Shown here in pieces: positions 34,039-44,981 of a stretch of DNA of 64,000 nucleotides (position 1 is its first letter; each line of letters begins with the position of its first letter). The notes beneath the pieces were generated by a model, which saw only the letters and a list, made by a program, of their open reading frames with translations, was not told the DNA's origin and made no database searches. The stretch spans positions 1-64,000 of the forward strand of contig JACVRA010000086.1 in assembly GCA_019828545.1 (NCBI GenBank). Direction: 5' to 3'. This DNA comes from Paracamarosporium sp. OC-R06-R3. Lineage: Eukaryota > Ascomycota > Dothideomycetes > Pleosporales > Didymosphaeriaceae. A program made the translations under genes and the position numbers.

Positions 34039-34429
34039 CTAAGCAACCCCCTTACAGCCCGTACATCCATGACAATACTCCACATGCTCCTTGCACATAT
34101 CCGTCCTGCACGGCTCAGTGTTATGGTTCTGCTACGCAGAAATCAGCAAATACATAACTCACAGCTACAAACATACTTACAGCCTGACACGCACGGACGT
34201 ATTCAGTGCAGTGACGACACCTCCTGCGCTTGGCGGGACTATACTCGGTGTCCTTGCGGAGGAGATCTAATGGTTGTTAGCAATGCAGATGTGCATAGAA
34301 GGTGTGTGAGATGGCAGGCGTACCATCCTTGATGACGTCGACATCATCGCCGTGGGATACGGCCATGGAGTTGGAGAGCGTAGTTGCAAAGATGTTGAAG
34401 GCGAACATGAAGAGGATGAGTAGCTTCAT
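34039..34429 (-). CDS. Small secreted cysteine-containing protein
   Basis: Predicted 85-residue secreted protein. Exons: 34429-34324, 34265-34181 and 34105-34039. All splice sites are canonical (gtacgc..ttag, gtaagt..gcag) and phases agree. A clear signal peptide opens it (MKLLILFMFAFNIFATTLS). The C terminus holds a Cys cluster C-X6-C-X2-C-X2-C (MCKEHVEYCHGCTGCK). A TATATAAG element lies 124 nt upstream of the ATG on the same strand. No family is recognised. Size, signal peptide and Cys pattern fit an effector-like or other small secreted protein. Odd: another frame of exon 2 also encodes a Cys-rich basic stretch, so alternative splicing is possible. Transcript data would settle the model. 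Confidence 0.55.
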
Positions 34430-34552
34430 GTTGAGCCAGCTCGGTGGGGCTTGTCGATAGATCTGTCAGTCGAAAGGTGCCTACCAGAAGACTCAGGAGT
34501 CAATGGATGGATGTAGAGCTGTGGATGAAGATCCCGTAGGTACTGGAGGTGT

Positions 34553-34560
34553 CTTATATA
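34553..34560 (-). promoter_or_regulatory. TATA element of the small secreted protein gene
   Basis: TATATAAG when read on the minus strand, 124 nt upstream of the ATG at 34429. Position and sequence fit a TATA box for an inducible gene. Confidence 0.5.
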
Positions 34561-35013
34561 CCTTTACGGCACTAGGAGTACCCTCATGTCGAGGTCTTAG
34601 ACGCCGTTTGGAAGGTTATTGAGTACTCATCTCATCTTTGTGAGGCTGTAGACGTTGAAATAGGCAATCGCTGAAAGATAACCCGGCAATGAGACATTGC
34701 AGCGTGGTACAAAGGAGTACCGAGGTGGACATGTTGTTTGCGGATACCGTTATCAACAGGCACAAGTTCTACCAAGATATAAACTGGTACAACGAATGTA
34801 CGCTTATGTGTTTGTTCAGGCGATGGGGCATATCCAGCAACACCGCACAAGTAGTCACAGAGAATGGCGGAAATTACGATCAAGCACATCAACAGCTAAT
34901 ACATCATTCGGCCAAAAGGAAACTGTTGTTCAGGTGTTCTACAAAATGCTGGCGGACGTTAATTCCAACTTGCACCCGCACCAAGACGGCGGACCCACAA
35001 AATATGTACAAGT
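34561..35013. other. Intergenic region
   Basis: Lies between the 3' end of the complex I subunit gene and the promoter of the small secreted protein. ORFs on the plus strand here overlap the antisense of the complex I gene and look incidental. Confidence 0.5.
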
Positions 35014-36009
35014 TTACAGCTCTCCATCCTTCCTCAGGGTCTCGTTACCCCAAGGCTCGCCCGTCAACGTAGTCAGACCGGCAGCAGGCTCGCAAGTCTT
35101 CCTCCCGCTCAAAGGTCCCGGCGTCGGTACCTGCACGCCACCGGCTGTGTATCCTCGTCCCTGGTCAATACCGTCCCTGTTCTCAACGTTCCTGTTCTCC
35201 CCAGTGATTATCGAGTAGCCGTCGCCAGCAAGGCCCGGCGTTCCAGGCTGTGCACCGGTCTTCTCGGCCGCGTTCTGGAGGGCCTTGAGCAGCGACACCG
35301 TAGAGTCGTATGTGAGATCCTCGTAGTAGTCGTCGTTAATCTGAACCATGGGAGCGTTCGCACAGGCGCCGAGGCACTCGACTTCGGTGAAGGTGAAGAG
35401 CCCGTCCTCAGTGGTCTGGCCGTGGTGGATGCCCAGAGTGTCTTCCACAGCCTTCATGACCGAATCGCTGTTGCAGAGCATGCAGGGTGTCTTCATCTGT
35501 CAGCAGTGCTAACCTAATGCACGCTTTTCCCACTTACCGTCGTGCAGACCTGGACGTGGAATTTGCCGACCGGGGTCCGGTTGTACATGGTGTAGAATGT
35601 AGCCACCTCGTAGACGCGCATAGGCGGCATTTCCAGTAACCGCGCCACCTCATTCATGACGCTGATGCTCGTGAAGCCGTGTTGGCGCTGGCCGAGGTCG
35701 AGCAGAGGCATGACGGCGGCCTTCTTGTATTGCGAGGGGTACCGAGAGACGATCTCCTTGATGAGCTCCTCATTCTGCGCGGTGAACTTGAACGGAATTG
35801 ACGGGTTGTTTTCGGGCGTGTCGCGGTGCTGTCGACGCCGTCAGCGGTGCAATTGCGGGTGGGAAGGATGGCGAAGAGCTACTTACCACCATTAGGGAGT
35901 CGCTCCGGGCGGGTGCTGTGACGCTGAAAGCCCGCCATTGAGTGCGCTGGAGCTGGCGCAGGGCGCGGGGGCCGCTGCGATACATGAACGGTACCAGCTT
36001 GGAGGCCAT
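35014..36009 (-). CDS. nuo-24: NADH:ubiquinone oxidoreductase 24-kDa subunit (NDUFV2/NuoE)
   Basis: Mitochondrial complex I subunit of about 296 residues; binds the N1a 2Fe-2S cluster in the NADH module. Exons: 36009-35887, 35828-35538 and 35490-35014. The N terminus is a basic presequence ([19 protein letters not shown]). The core shows [35 protein letters not shown] and [11 protein letters not shown], then TPCMLC and [12 protein letters not shown]. These supply the four cluster Cys in the family pattern CX4C...CX3C. Tandem acceptors lie at exon 3: the upstream cag adds Met-Lys (start 35496), while the aag six nt later restores the conserved CTTTPC, so I chose the latter. A core, single-copy gene. 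Confidence 0.95.
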
Positions 36010-36583
36010 TGTGGGTGTGAGAGCTGCAGGTGGTTGCGATGGCGTCGATGTCGCATTCGACGTTGGAAGTGTCGGGCAAAGCTCGGCAGCCAATCAGGCG
36101 AGGGCAGAGGTCATCACAAAAAGCTGCCGATGACAGACAACAAACCAGCCACTTCAACATCAACTCTTCAGCTCGGCGATCCCATCGGAACGTTGGGATA
36201 GGAATGCATATTGTGGCTTCGTCATATGACCATTGTACTCTCACATGCACGCATACTCTCTGCACCTGTAAAGAGCCACGTGAATAGATCCACCACGGTA
36301 GCATTGATCGATATAAACGGATGAACTGAGGTTCTATGAGCGCGGAATTCAGCTCTTCCTTCAACAATGCCGTCGTTGTACATCATAACCTCGTTGCTAA
36401 CCACAGAAGGTCGCTCACATCCCAAGCCATGGTCTCGTCAAGCATGCACAGATACGCACACTGATGCTAGAAATGCTCGCAGTGCTCAGTCGGGTAGTCG
36501 TCTCCAAATCAGTGCGCCGGAAAGTAACTCCACCCATGCAATGAACAAACCAGAAAAATCGTCCACCAAAAAAGATTCTCACG
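36010..36583. promoter_or_regulatory. Upstream region of the complex I 24-kDa gene
   Basis: 574 nt between the complex I gene start and the hymA 3' end. No gene seen; probable promoter and terminator sequences. Confidence 0.45.
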
Positions 36584-37911
36584 TCATGCCGCTGCTGGGG
36601 GTGCAATCGGTGCAGGCGGAAGCTGTTCTATCTGTCTAATCAAGAAGCTCTTTTCGTCATTGAATTGCTCGTCCTCTGTGCGGTCTTCGAGGAAGTTGGG
36701 CAGGAACCGCAGCAATTTGTCGCGGTTGCTGATGAGGATGCGCTGCACGGCGACGGATTTGTTGGGATTAGCAACAAAGACCTGTAAGAATGAGTACGGT
36801 GCAACAGCGATAGAGTTCAACGATAAGCTCACCTTGAAAACGTGGAATCCTTCGTAGTTGATCATGCGCCGGTCGTCCCTCAACAGCTTCATGATTATCT
36901 TTAGGTGCTCTCCCGAATCGACATACTGCGTCATGACACTGTAATTCGCTCTGTCGAGCAATATCTCGCCCAAAAGTTTAATCGACTGCCGTTTTGTGAC
37001 GTAGCTCTCCGATTGTACCAATATCGTGTTGTATCTTGAAAAGAACATATCGAAATTCGTCTGAAGATATCCCGCCACCAAGCTCTTATGTTTCGTAAGG
37101 ATGTCCTACGCAGCCCTGTCAGTTGTTGAACTTTCGTGCCTCCACTACCGACATACCCTGAACGTGTTGAAAGCGTCTGCGCTAACTTCAAACGCACCCT
37201 TGTCTATCCACTCGAAGAACTTCCAAAAGACGCCTTCTCCCGAAGACGGTATGTCTGGGTTCACGCTTGCAAGGTCCCGCGTCTTTCCGTCCGGTGTCGG
37301 CTCGTCGTACAAAAGAAGTGCGGCGATGGAGTCGTACTTAAGGGCTTCCCGCAGCACGCCACCGCACGGCATAGCGCTCTCTCGCCGGTCGTAACCTTTG
37401 CATAATGCTATTATGATCTCCGGTCTGTATTGTATGACGTGATGCAGGACTTGAGGATCTGGAGCCCCCGCAGGCTTGTAGCGGAAAGCGGTCGAGAAGA
37501 TGACTTGAGCGTCCTTGCGTGATTCGAACGGGAGCTTGTAGATATTGTTCGCGAGAGTGAAGAGCAGGTCATCCTGGATTATGATGCTCAGTAGCTCGAA
37601 CACGGAGGCAGGATTGACTTCTGATTCTGTAAGACGTTAGACACACTTCGAATGGCGACGCTAATAGTAGAGCAAAGTAAGGAAGAGTGTAAGTACCAGG
37701 CGTGCCTTGTAGCCTAATCTTCAGCTGCTGCAGGTCTCGAGCCAACTCATCCTCAGTCTGTTGCACGTTAGTTGGGCCCACAGTAGTACTGCGATGTAAG
37801 GCGAACCTTGGGGTTTGGCTTTGTTTCTTCGCTTAGCCGAATGGTCAAGTCCTTGGTGGAGCGTACGAGCTCGCTATGAGGCTTGGTGGACTTGCGGAAC
37901 AGGAAGGCCAT
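36584..37911 (-). CDS. hymA: HymA / Mo25 / CAB39-family scaffold protein
   Basis: Cytosolic armadillo-like scaffold of about 368 residues. Exons: 37911-37807, 37757-37697, 37626-37157, 37105-36833 and 36781-36584. Orthologue signatures include MAFLFRKSTKPHSELVRSTK at the start, YRPEIIIALCKGYDRRESAM, FEVSADAFNTFRDILTKHK across an exon junction, NYVTKRQSIKLLGEILLDR-like text, and ISNRDKLLRFLPNFLEDR near the end. Mo25 binds germinal-centre kinases; Aspergillus HymA is needed for conidiophore development, and the yeast Hym1 acts in the RAM network for polarity and septation. The first intron donor is the unusual gttcgc. Length and order match the family. Confidence 0.95.
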
Positions 37912-38521
37912 GATGTTGGAGCGCGGGTCGAACGTGGAGGGGCGTTGATGTCGAGCCGGCGGGATTGGGGAAATGCAGCTGTCGCCTGGCAGCAGCTACC
38001 ACAGTTGCGACGACATGCAGTGTTGGGGGCTTGAGGCGACACAACAAAGGACCGCGGGGTTTGTTGTGCTGGGCTCGAGTGATGTCGAGCGAGGGTTCGG
38101 TTTCATGGGTGCCCGGTCGACTGTTCCCTGCATTAGCCAGGTCGCGCCGGTCTTAACAGGCAAGCATGCTTTAGCGCACCCTCGCTCCTAACTTTCGGAC
38201 CGTGTCACGCACGTCAACCACGGTGCTGGAAAGGTCAACGACACCAAGTTTACAGTACGACACCACTAACTATCGGATCGAGCGAAGCGCACGACGGTTT
38301 TAAATTACACACTATGCAGTACTTAAAATTCTATCATACTGAGAAATTATCCGATTTGCCAGAAGTCGCAGAGATCATCGAAATAACCGTTGTGTGGGCC
38401 TCTGGGTATACGTTGACCGCCCAATCCTGACATTGCTCTGCTATTAAAAAGCATCGTCTTTAAGCTTCTTGGGCGCAAAGTCATGCAAACATACATGACA
38501 TACCACCCGAGATGTGGTCGC
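37912..38521. other. Intergenic region upstream of hymA
   Basis: 610 nt between the hymA start and the end of the kinase gene. GC-rich first half with incidental ORFs, AT-rich second half. No gene seen. Confidence 0.5.
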
Positions 38522-40096
38522 TCACTCTGAAAAGTACGGATGTTTGAGAACCTGTATCCGTCAGCTTCCACTAAATAGCAGACATAATCGATGACATTAC
38601 CTGAGCTGCCTTCAACCTGTTGCCACTCTCATAGCAGACCAAGCTCCTGGCGAGATCTTGCTCGACATCCGAGGTGCCGGGTAAGAGAGCGGACCACGGC
38701 TTAGGAGGGAATTCGATAAACTGCACCTTTCCCCAATCCGAAAAGCCCGCGGCTTCCTATGTTGATGTTAATAGAGTACTGGGATATTGGAATAGGAGTC
38801 TGACCGGCCACACATCCAGATTAGGAGTTCCCAGCTTGCTGAACATGCTCGATATAAGCGCAAGATCGCTGCCCAGCTCCCCAGAGTTAAACAAGGTGGG
38901 ATGGTCGTCAACCAAAGCTTCCGCAACGGTGCATCCGGCAGCCCAGAGATCAAGCTCACACCCGTATTTCTTGTTGCCGAAAAGGAGTTCCGGTGGCCTG
39001 TAGCAAGTGGTGCCGACGTCGGTAATCTTCGAGTCAGCTGGCTCATCTGATCCAGCAGTATTCGGAGCCCATGCAATACCGAAATCTGTCAGATATGCTG
39101 GGCCATCCAAGGACTTGAGCAGCATGTTCGAGGGCTTGACGTCCCTGTGTATAATGCCATTGTCATGTATAAATGCTAAAGCAGAAAACAAGTCTTTGAG
39201 TGCGCTCTTAATCTGGGATTTTGAGAGCTTCCGATCATGCAGAAGCTGGTTCAGGTCGAACGGCATGAAGGGGAAGACGAGCACAAATCTCGAACCGGGC
39301 TCGTGGAAAGTCTCTAAAAGCGGTATAACACGGTCTGACGCAGCAAGTTCTAAGATCCGGCTTTCACGCTTCGAGTCATGTGGTGGCTCCATCATCGACG
39401 GTGTAGTGACCTTTAAAGCGATTACCTTCATGCTCTTTCCAGTCGAGGAAGCAAAGTAGCCCTCATGCTGGGTGGTGACGGTCTTATATACGACCGAAAA
39501 GAGTCCTTCGCGATGGTAAACGGCGTTCCTGTACGGACCAATGTCTATGCCGGAAGGCGTAGGAACGTAATCTTCCTGGGTTGAGTTAGATTTAGAATTA
39601 AAATGCATTAGGATGCTATACCTGAGGCGAATGAAAGTTAATAGCAGGTGCACCCAAGCTTGTTATGGTTTCCTCGCATAGCTTTTCATATTCCTCCTAG
39701 AGCACTGTTAGTCTGATAACCGCACGTGACATACGATATGGGGCAGTACGGTAGATTGGGCGTCCTCGTAGATCTTCGACTCTAGTATAGTTGCTTCCCG
39801 GCGTGCATCAGCAGCGGATATTGTCGAATCAGATGCTTGATGAGCTGATGTTCTGCGGCACAGTCAGAGCATGTACAGGGACGTTGGGCCCGGCCGCTAA
39901 ATCGGTGCTAGATTGGGAACATGGAGTATTTTGAGGTAGAAGGTAGAGGGCACTCCATTGTCTAATGTTCATTTGGGCCGTCCGTGGTGCTGTCCATGTA
40001 CTGTGTAGTATCTCTGCCCAATTCGGTCGTGACCATTGTAGACTTTGAGGAGATGCTCTTACGAGGTGTTGGTTGGGCACTAGCTGCCATAATCAT
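38522..40096 (-). CDS. Csk1-like CDK-activating protein kinase
   Basis: Serine/threonine kinase of about 414 residues. Exons: 40096-40002, 39852-39735, 39696-39622, 39575-38805, 38756-38601 and 38551-38522. The N terminus (Ser/Thr-rich, then IEEYEKLCEETITSLG) precedes the kinase domain. The Gly loop is degenerate (YHREGLFSVVYK), and the ATP Lys is in VIALKV. The catalytic loop reads IIHRDVKPSNMLL, the metal motif DFGIAW, and the activation segment ends in GTTCYRPPELLFG. This combination fits the fission yeast Csk1/CAK-related group, which activates CDKs; the assignment is by pattern. The last exon codes only nine residues (VLKHPYFSE). Intron 4 has an unusual gtcaga donor, like one in the sedolisin gene. 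Confidence 0.85.
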
Positions 40097-40603
40097 GGTA
40101 CTTGCATTTTGGTGACCGCGGACAGTCGCGCGGAGAAGCCCAGTCTGGAGTGCCAGTCGGTCGCCATGTGCGGTGGGTTGGAGTCGTGCCTCTTGGGGAG
40201 AGGTGAAAGATGCAGCTTTAAGCCAGGGGAGAGTGTTGCTGCTCAGGCCTCGGCCACACCAAACCGAAGCCTCGCTCCCCCCGGCGCCCACGAGACCACA
40301 TCGCACACCGCACTGGGCTGCTCGGGAACCCCCCGCTATATTCTGCTCGCCACAGCACCCTCACAACTCAGGCAGAGCCACCGTCAAGGCCCGTTTGACG
40401 TAATCCCGGGCGAACCGCGCGTTTAGGCCTAGGCCGGAAGCGGACGAGGCTGGCTCCACCCGAGGCGTGACAAGACAGCGCAGTGAGGGCCTACACAGCA
40501 ACAGCTCCGCGACACTCCCGGACTGCTCGCAACGGCGATCTTCTATGTAAAAGACGCCGAATCGCTCCACCGCGGCTGCCGCGCCCCTCTCCACATCCCC
40601 GCC
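40097..40603. promoter_or_regulatory. Divergent promoter region between kinase and syp1
   Basis: 507 GC-rich nt between divergent starts. No gene seen; probable shared promoter region. Confidence 0.45.
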
Positions 40604-43600
40604 ATGGAGTTACAGCGCAAAGAGTACCCGGGTCTGCTGGTACGCCTCTAGCGGCGCCTCTGAGCTCCAGCTACAGCTGCTAACACGAGCAGGACGCCCT
40701 GCCGCCCACGCAGGCCGTCGACGCCCTCAATGGGCGCATGAAGCACGTCAGCCAGCTCAATGCCCACATCGCCGACTGGCTGCAGGTATGCTCTCCTACG
40801 CGCGACGCAATGCAGACGCTCACGGCAGCAGGAACGGCGCCGCGTAGAGGAAGCCTACGTCCAGGGCCTGCGGAAGCTCGCCAACAAGCGCCCGCCAGAC
40901 GAGTCCTCAGATCTGGGGTATGGATACAGGTCCGCGCCTGGCACGACGGCCTATGCTGACCCGACGCAGCGTCTTTACGACACCATGGCAGAAGATTGTC
41001 AGCGCGACCGAGGCCGTCGCCGAATCGCACCACACGCTTGCCCATAAGATCGAAGTCGACGTTGAGCGACCACTGCGAGAATTCTCCGCGACGAATCGCG
41101 AGGTGCAAGCCATGTCTACCATCTCGGGTAATCTGGCGTCCATGGCCCGCGAGATCGACACGGCGAAGAAGAAGGCGGAGAAACTCAGGGAGAAGGGAAC
41201 AAAGGCAAAGGCGTCTGCTGTGGCAGGCGCAGTCGCCGACGTCGAGAATGCGACTCTTCAATGGGAATCCCAGGCTCCCTATGTGTTCGAGAAGCTGCAG
41301 GCTGTGGACGAAAGCCGGCTCAATCACCTGCGCGATGCCCTCACGCAGTTCCAGACCCACGAGGTCGACCAAGTAGAGCGAAATCGCGTGACCGCGGAAG
41401 AAACATTGAATGTGTTGCTGAACATCGAAACCGCCGACGAGATTCAGACATGGGTCCTACGAGTGCGCAGCGGAGAGAAGCCCCCGCCAGCCAGTCGCAA
41501 GGGTAGCAGCGTGGCAGCGCCGTCGAGGAACTTGGCCCCTCCTCCTCCTATGCCTCCGCCTCCTACAATCCAAGCGGACGACGACCGTAGCCAAAAGAGT
41601 GGGTCTGGTAGGTTTTTGTAATTGCCCTTGTGAGGATGTGATTAACCATGCCACAGCACCGGAAGGGAAACATAGTTCGAATCCTCTGAAGCGATTCGGA
41701 ACCGTACTGAACCGCCGTCGGCAGAGCATGCATCCATACGGTCGACAGGCCTCTCCTGAAAGGAAGTCGAACTCGAATCTAGGCTCTGCTTTTGGGGGAT
41801 TCGGTAAGATTAAATCGAAAGATCGTGATACGACAGGTTCCTCCATAGATCGTCCCGGTTCCTCTGCCACGGGTGCCACGGGTGCCACTCCACGTGCATC
41901 AGACGCGTCAGGCTCGCCGAAACATACGCGCAAGTCTAGCGCCGACCGGCCGAATGGGACAAGCCCCGAGCCTTTCGAAGAAAGAGCTGCTAGTCCTACT
42001 CCAGCACCAGCCGCTGTCAATGGAACCACTCACGACACGATACCAGAGCTCATTGAACCTTTGTCACCGCCTCCGCCAGAAGAGACCAAACCTGAGGTAT
42101 GATCATTTATGCCTATTAACTTTGATATTTTCTAATATCAACGAACAGCCCGAGAAGGACGCTGAAGGGTTTACTGTACCTCCGTCCGCTAGCGACGCTA
42201 TTACAGAAGCTGAAAGGGAAGCAAGGGAAGCAGGATTGTATGTTGCTTCTGTTACAGAGATGGCTTTGGGTTGCATGACTAACCACACCAGGGGCGCTAC
42301 CGAACTAAACCCGCCGCCGCAATTCAAGCTTGACATCAAGAATGCACCTATCCAAGAAGAGGAAGGCGATGTCAATGTAGTAATGGCTGATATGGCCAAT
42401 GCTTTACGAGCGGTACGGCGCACGACCGAAACCCTTATTACTACAATGCTAACAGTCACTTAGCAAGCTGCACCGGCCAGACGTTCAGGAACACTACGTG
42501 GACGGCGAGATGTCCGAAACACAATCTTTGTACCGAACCCTGCGACACCTGAACTCACCAGCATAGGTGAAGTTCCACCAATACCGTCTGCCAGCTCTGA
42601 AAACACGACGTTCCCACCCCCAGCAATCCCACCTCAGCCTGCATCTCCTGTTTTCAAGCTGCCACACCGTACATTGATGTCAGACGATCACCCCGCGTCA
42701 GACACACAATCCGTACGATCTGGACGATCTCTGAGCAGTTCGATCAGTACGAATATGAAACACCCAGACATGCACGAGCCAGGTTTGAATGCATCGTTGG
42801 TAGAAACTGTGAGCGCGTGGTTTGAACAAGGGAATGTTACCAAGGCCTTGGTTATCGGACAGGTCGCGCTTGCCTTCAACCCGGTCGATCTCTCATCAGG
42901 TCCCTTTGGGACAGAAAACATTCGACTAGAGAATTTCCCTGTCTTGGAGAAAGTCGCACCCAATCCTGCTTTCGTCGAACAATTGACGGACAGTCCTGGT
43001 ACCTATACAGTAGACCTCTCCAGAATCACAAAAACCTCGGTAGCATTCCACTACCAGGTACACCTCGAAGGCGAAAACTTGGCTTCGTTTGCGCCGATAC
43101 TACTTTCGCCAGTGTGGAAGACGGAGCCAACGCAGACGTCGGTGCTCCTCAACTACGGACTGAATCCCAAATTCAACATTGGCGATCATGCTAGCATTAC
43201 GCTGCAAAACCTGGTTCTGGTTCTGCGGCTCGAGCCCGGGTCTAAGGCGACGTCTTGCCAGTCGAAACCTGCAGGGACATTTTCACGCGACAAGGGTTTG
43301 ATCTACTGGCGGCTAGGAGAGGTTACGTTTTCACGCGATCAGCCGGCGCAGACGATGCGCGTGCGATTCTTCACGGACGGAGAAGCCAAAGCAGGCAACA
43401 GTGAGGCGAGATGGGAGATGACGGGGGCAGAATCGCTCACTCTCGGCAGCGAGCTGGGTGTAAGCCAAATGGTGCCTGGGGGGAACAAGCCAGAGGAGAA
43501 GGAATCGGACCCGTTTGCCGATGCGGAGGAGAGCGCAGCGGTGCCGAGCAGCCCCGCGCCGCCGAGTTGGAAGCCGGTTGCGAGTGTAAAGCGTATCACG

Positions 43601-43624
43601 AGCGGGACATACCTCGGTGTGTAA
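40604..43624 (+). CDS. syp1: Syp1-type endocytic F-BAR and mu-homology protein
   Basis: Muniscin of about 887 residues acting in early clathrin endocytosis and septin/actin organisation (role from yeast Syp1 and animal FCHo). Exons: 40604-40639, 40693-40785, 40832-40917, 40970-41607, 41657-42096, 42149-42237, 42292-42412 and 42464-43624. The first 270 residues are helical and form the F-BAR domain (DALPPTQAVDALNGRMKH, VEEAYVQGLRKLANKRP, MAREIDTAKKKAEKLREKG). A Pro/Ser-rich disordered middle follows (SPERKSNSNLGSAFGGFGK). The last 300 residues are the mu-homology domain (VSAWFEQGNVTKALVIGQVA, LSPVWKTEPTQTSVLLNY, IYWRLGEVTF). Acidic DPFADAEES near the C terminus is a likely endocytic adaptor-binding motif. 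All junctions keep phase. Confidence 0.92.
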
Positions 43625-44239
43625 GATTTGATAGGGCGGAGGGTGGGGAGTGGGGCGATGCGAACGTACGACTTTGGGCAGCCTAACAACGGGTGGGTGG
43701 GTGTTGTAGACAGTGGTTGTTGTGAGATAGGATGAATCATATTACTTGCATGGCGTGGAGAAAAGTCGGCGGGCACGTGGTATGGGTGTCGCTGCAGGAA
43801 CCCTGTTCCCGGGACACAGGTCGTACGATGTATGTCGGAGCGCCGTTGGGAGGGCCACTGAAGTTGTAAGCAGATGCCGGCTGGTGTTGGGCCTAGCAGA
43901 CGGGACAAACACGTGTTCACGGAGGGCGTTGCCCGAAGCGTGCGTGGCGCTTGGGTCGAGTGCAAGTGAGGCTGAGATACGGCGCGGGAGATCAGTGGCA
44001 TGGCGTGGCTTGCTGGGTCGTCGGAAGATTGATGGAGGGATCGCGATGGAGAGGCGTGGCGCTAGAGCGGTTTGGAGGCCCATGGCAAAGTCGGGATGGT
44101 CGCGTAGCCGTGGTGCGAGGGCGGGCTAGGCGGGATTTGGGCGGCGACGGAGGCGTCTGGCGCGCGAATTGTGCGGGCCCCGTCGAGCGTCGAGGGCGCA
44201 AACGGCGCGTGCAGCGACCGTCGAGGCGTCGCCCAGGCA

Positions 44240-44286
44240 TCGTCCTGGCGTCGTCCTGGCGTCGTCCTGGCGTCGTCCTGACGTGT
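44240..44286. repeat. 11-bp tandem repeat
   Basis: Four adjacent copies of CGTCCTGGCGT, the last with one change (CGTCCTGACGT). Confidence 0.8.
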
Positions 44287-44606
44287 CTGCAGAGGAATTT
44301 TTCTCCTCCTCGCGTGCGTCTGAGGAAGGCGCGACGGCATTGGGCGTGCGTCGCGGCTGCCGTAAGCGTGCTTGGCCATGACGTCGGGCGCGCCTGCCCT
44401 GCGCAGAGATTCACGCAAGCAGCGCTGCGACATGGCGCTTGCTGCCCTACTGGCCGCGCTCCAGCCACCGCACCGCGCTCCACACACGCACACGCACACG
44501 CCGCTGCACCGAATAGTCGACTCGTTTCCCGGTAGCCTTCGCGGTGGAGTGCTCGTCGCTTGCCATCCCTGGTCCGCGACCGGTGCCTGCCAGGAAAGTC
44601 GCCCTC

Positions 44607-44640
44607 AGCCAGCCTGCCAGCCTGCCAGCCTGCCAGCCTT
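44607..44640. repeat. 8-bp tandem repeat
   Basis: About four copies of GCCAGCCT in the upstream region of the histidine kinase gene. Confidence 0.8.
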
Positions 44641-44981
44641 AGCCCACCGTCGTCCAATTCCCGCTGCCTCTGCACACAGCGCTCCCCCAGTCCGAGCCGC
44701 CCGCAGGACTCCTCACCGGTCGCGTTGCCGTGGCGTGTTGTGTCGTCGTCTCACGCCCCGTCCGTCGGCTCCTCGCTGTCGTCGCTTCAGGGTTCTCGCC
44801 TAGTACGTCATTGTGGACTTTAGGGAGACGGCTCCGTGTGCTGTCGCCCAGGGACTCTGCACCTCTGCCGCTTGCCAGCATCCACCGCGAATGAATGAAC
44901 TGCCCCGTCGCCGGCCATTGCTCCATCCTTCGCACGTCTTCTCCCTCTTCCCACCGCCGGAGGAGATAGGGGGATGCAAGA

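Larger units (their letters stand above)
43625..44981. promoter_or_regulatory. GC-rich leader and promoter region of the histidine kinase gene
   Basis: 1.36 kb with two short tandem arrays (44240-44286 and 44607-44640). Long ORFs on both strands reflect GC-rich composition and have no recognisable content. The kinase leader probably lies here. Confidence 0.45.

Noticed and set aside
43746..44803. Long ORFs up to 227 codons on both strands upstream of the histidine kinase.
   Set aside because: All frames are open because of high GC; Arg/Ala/Pro-rich text without any domain, and tandem repeats lie inside.
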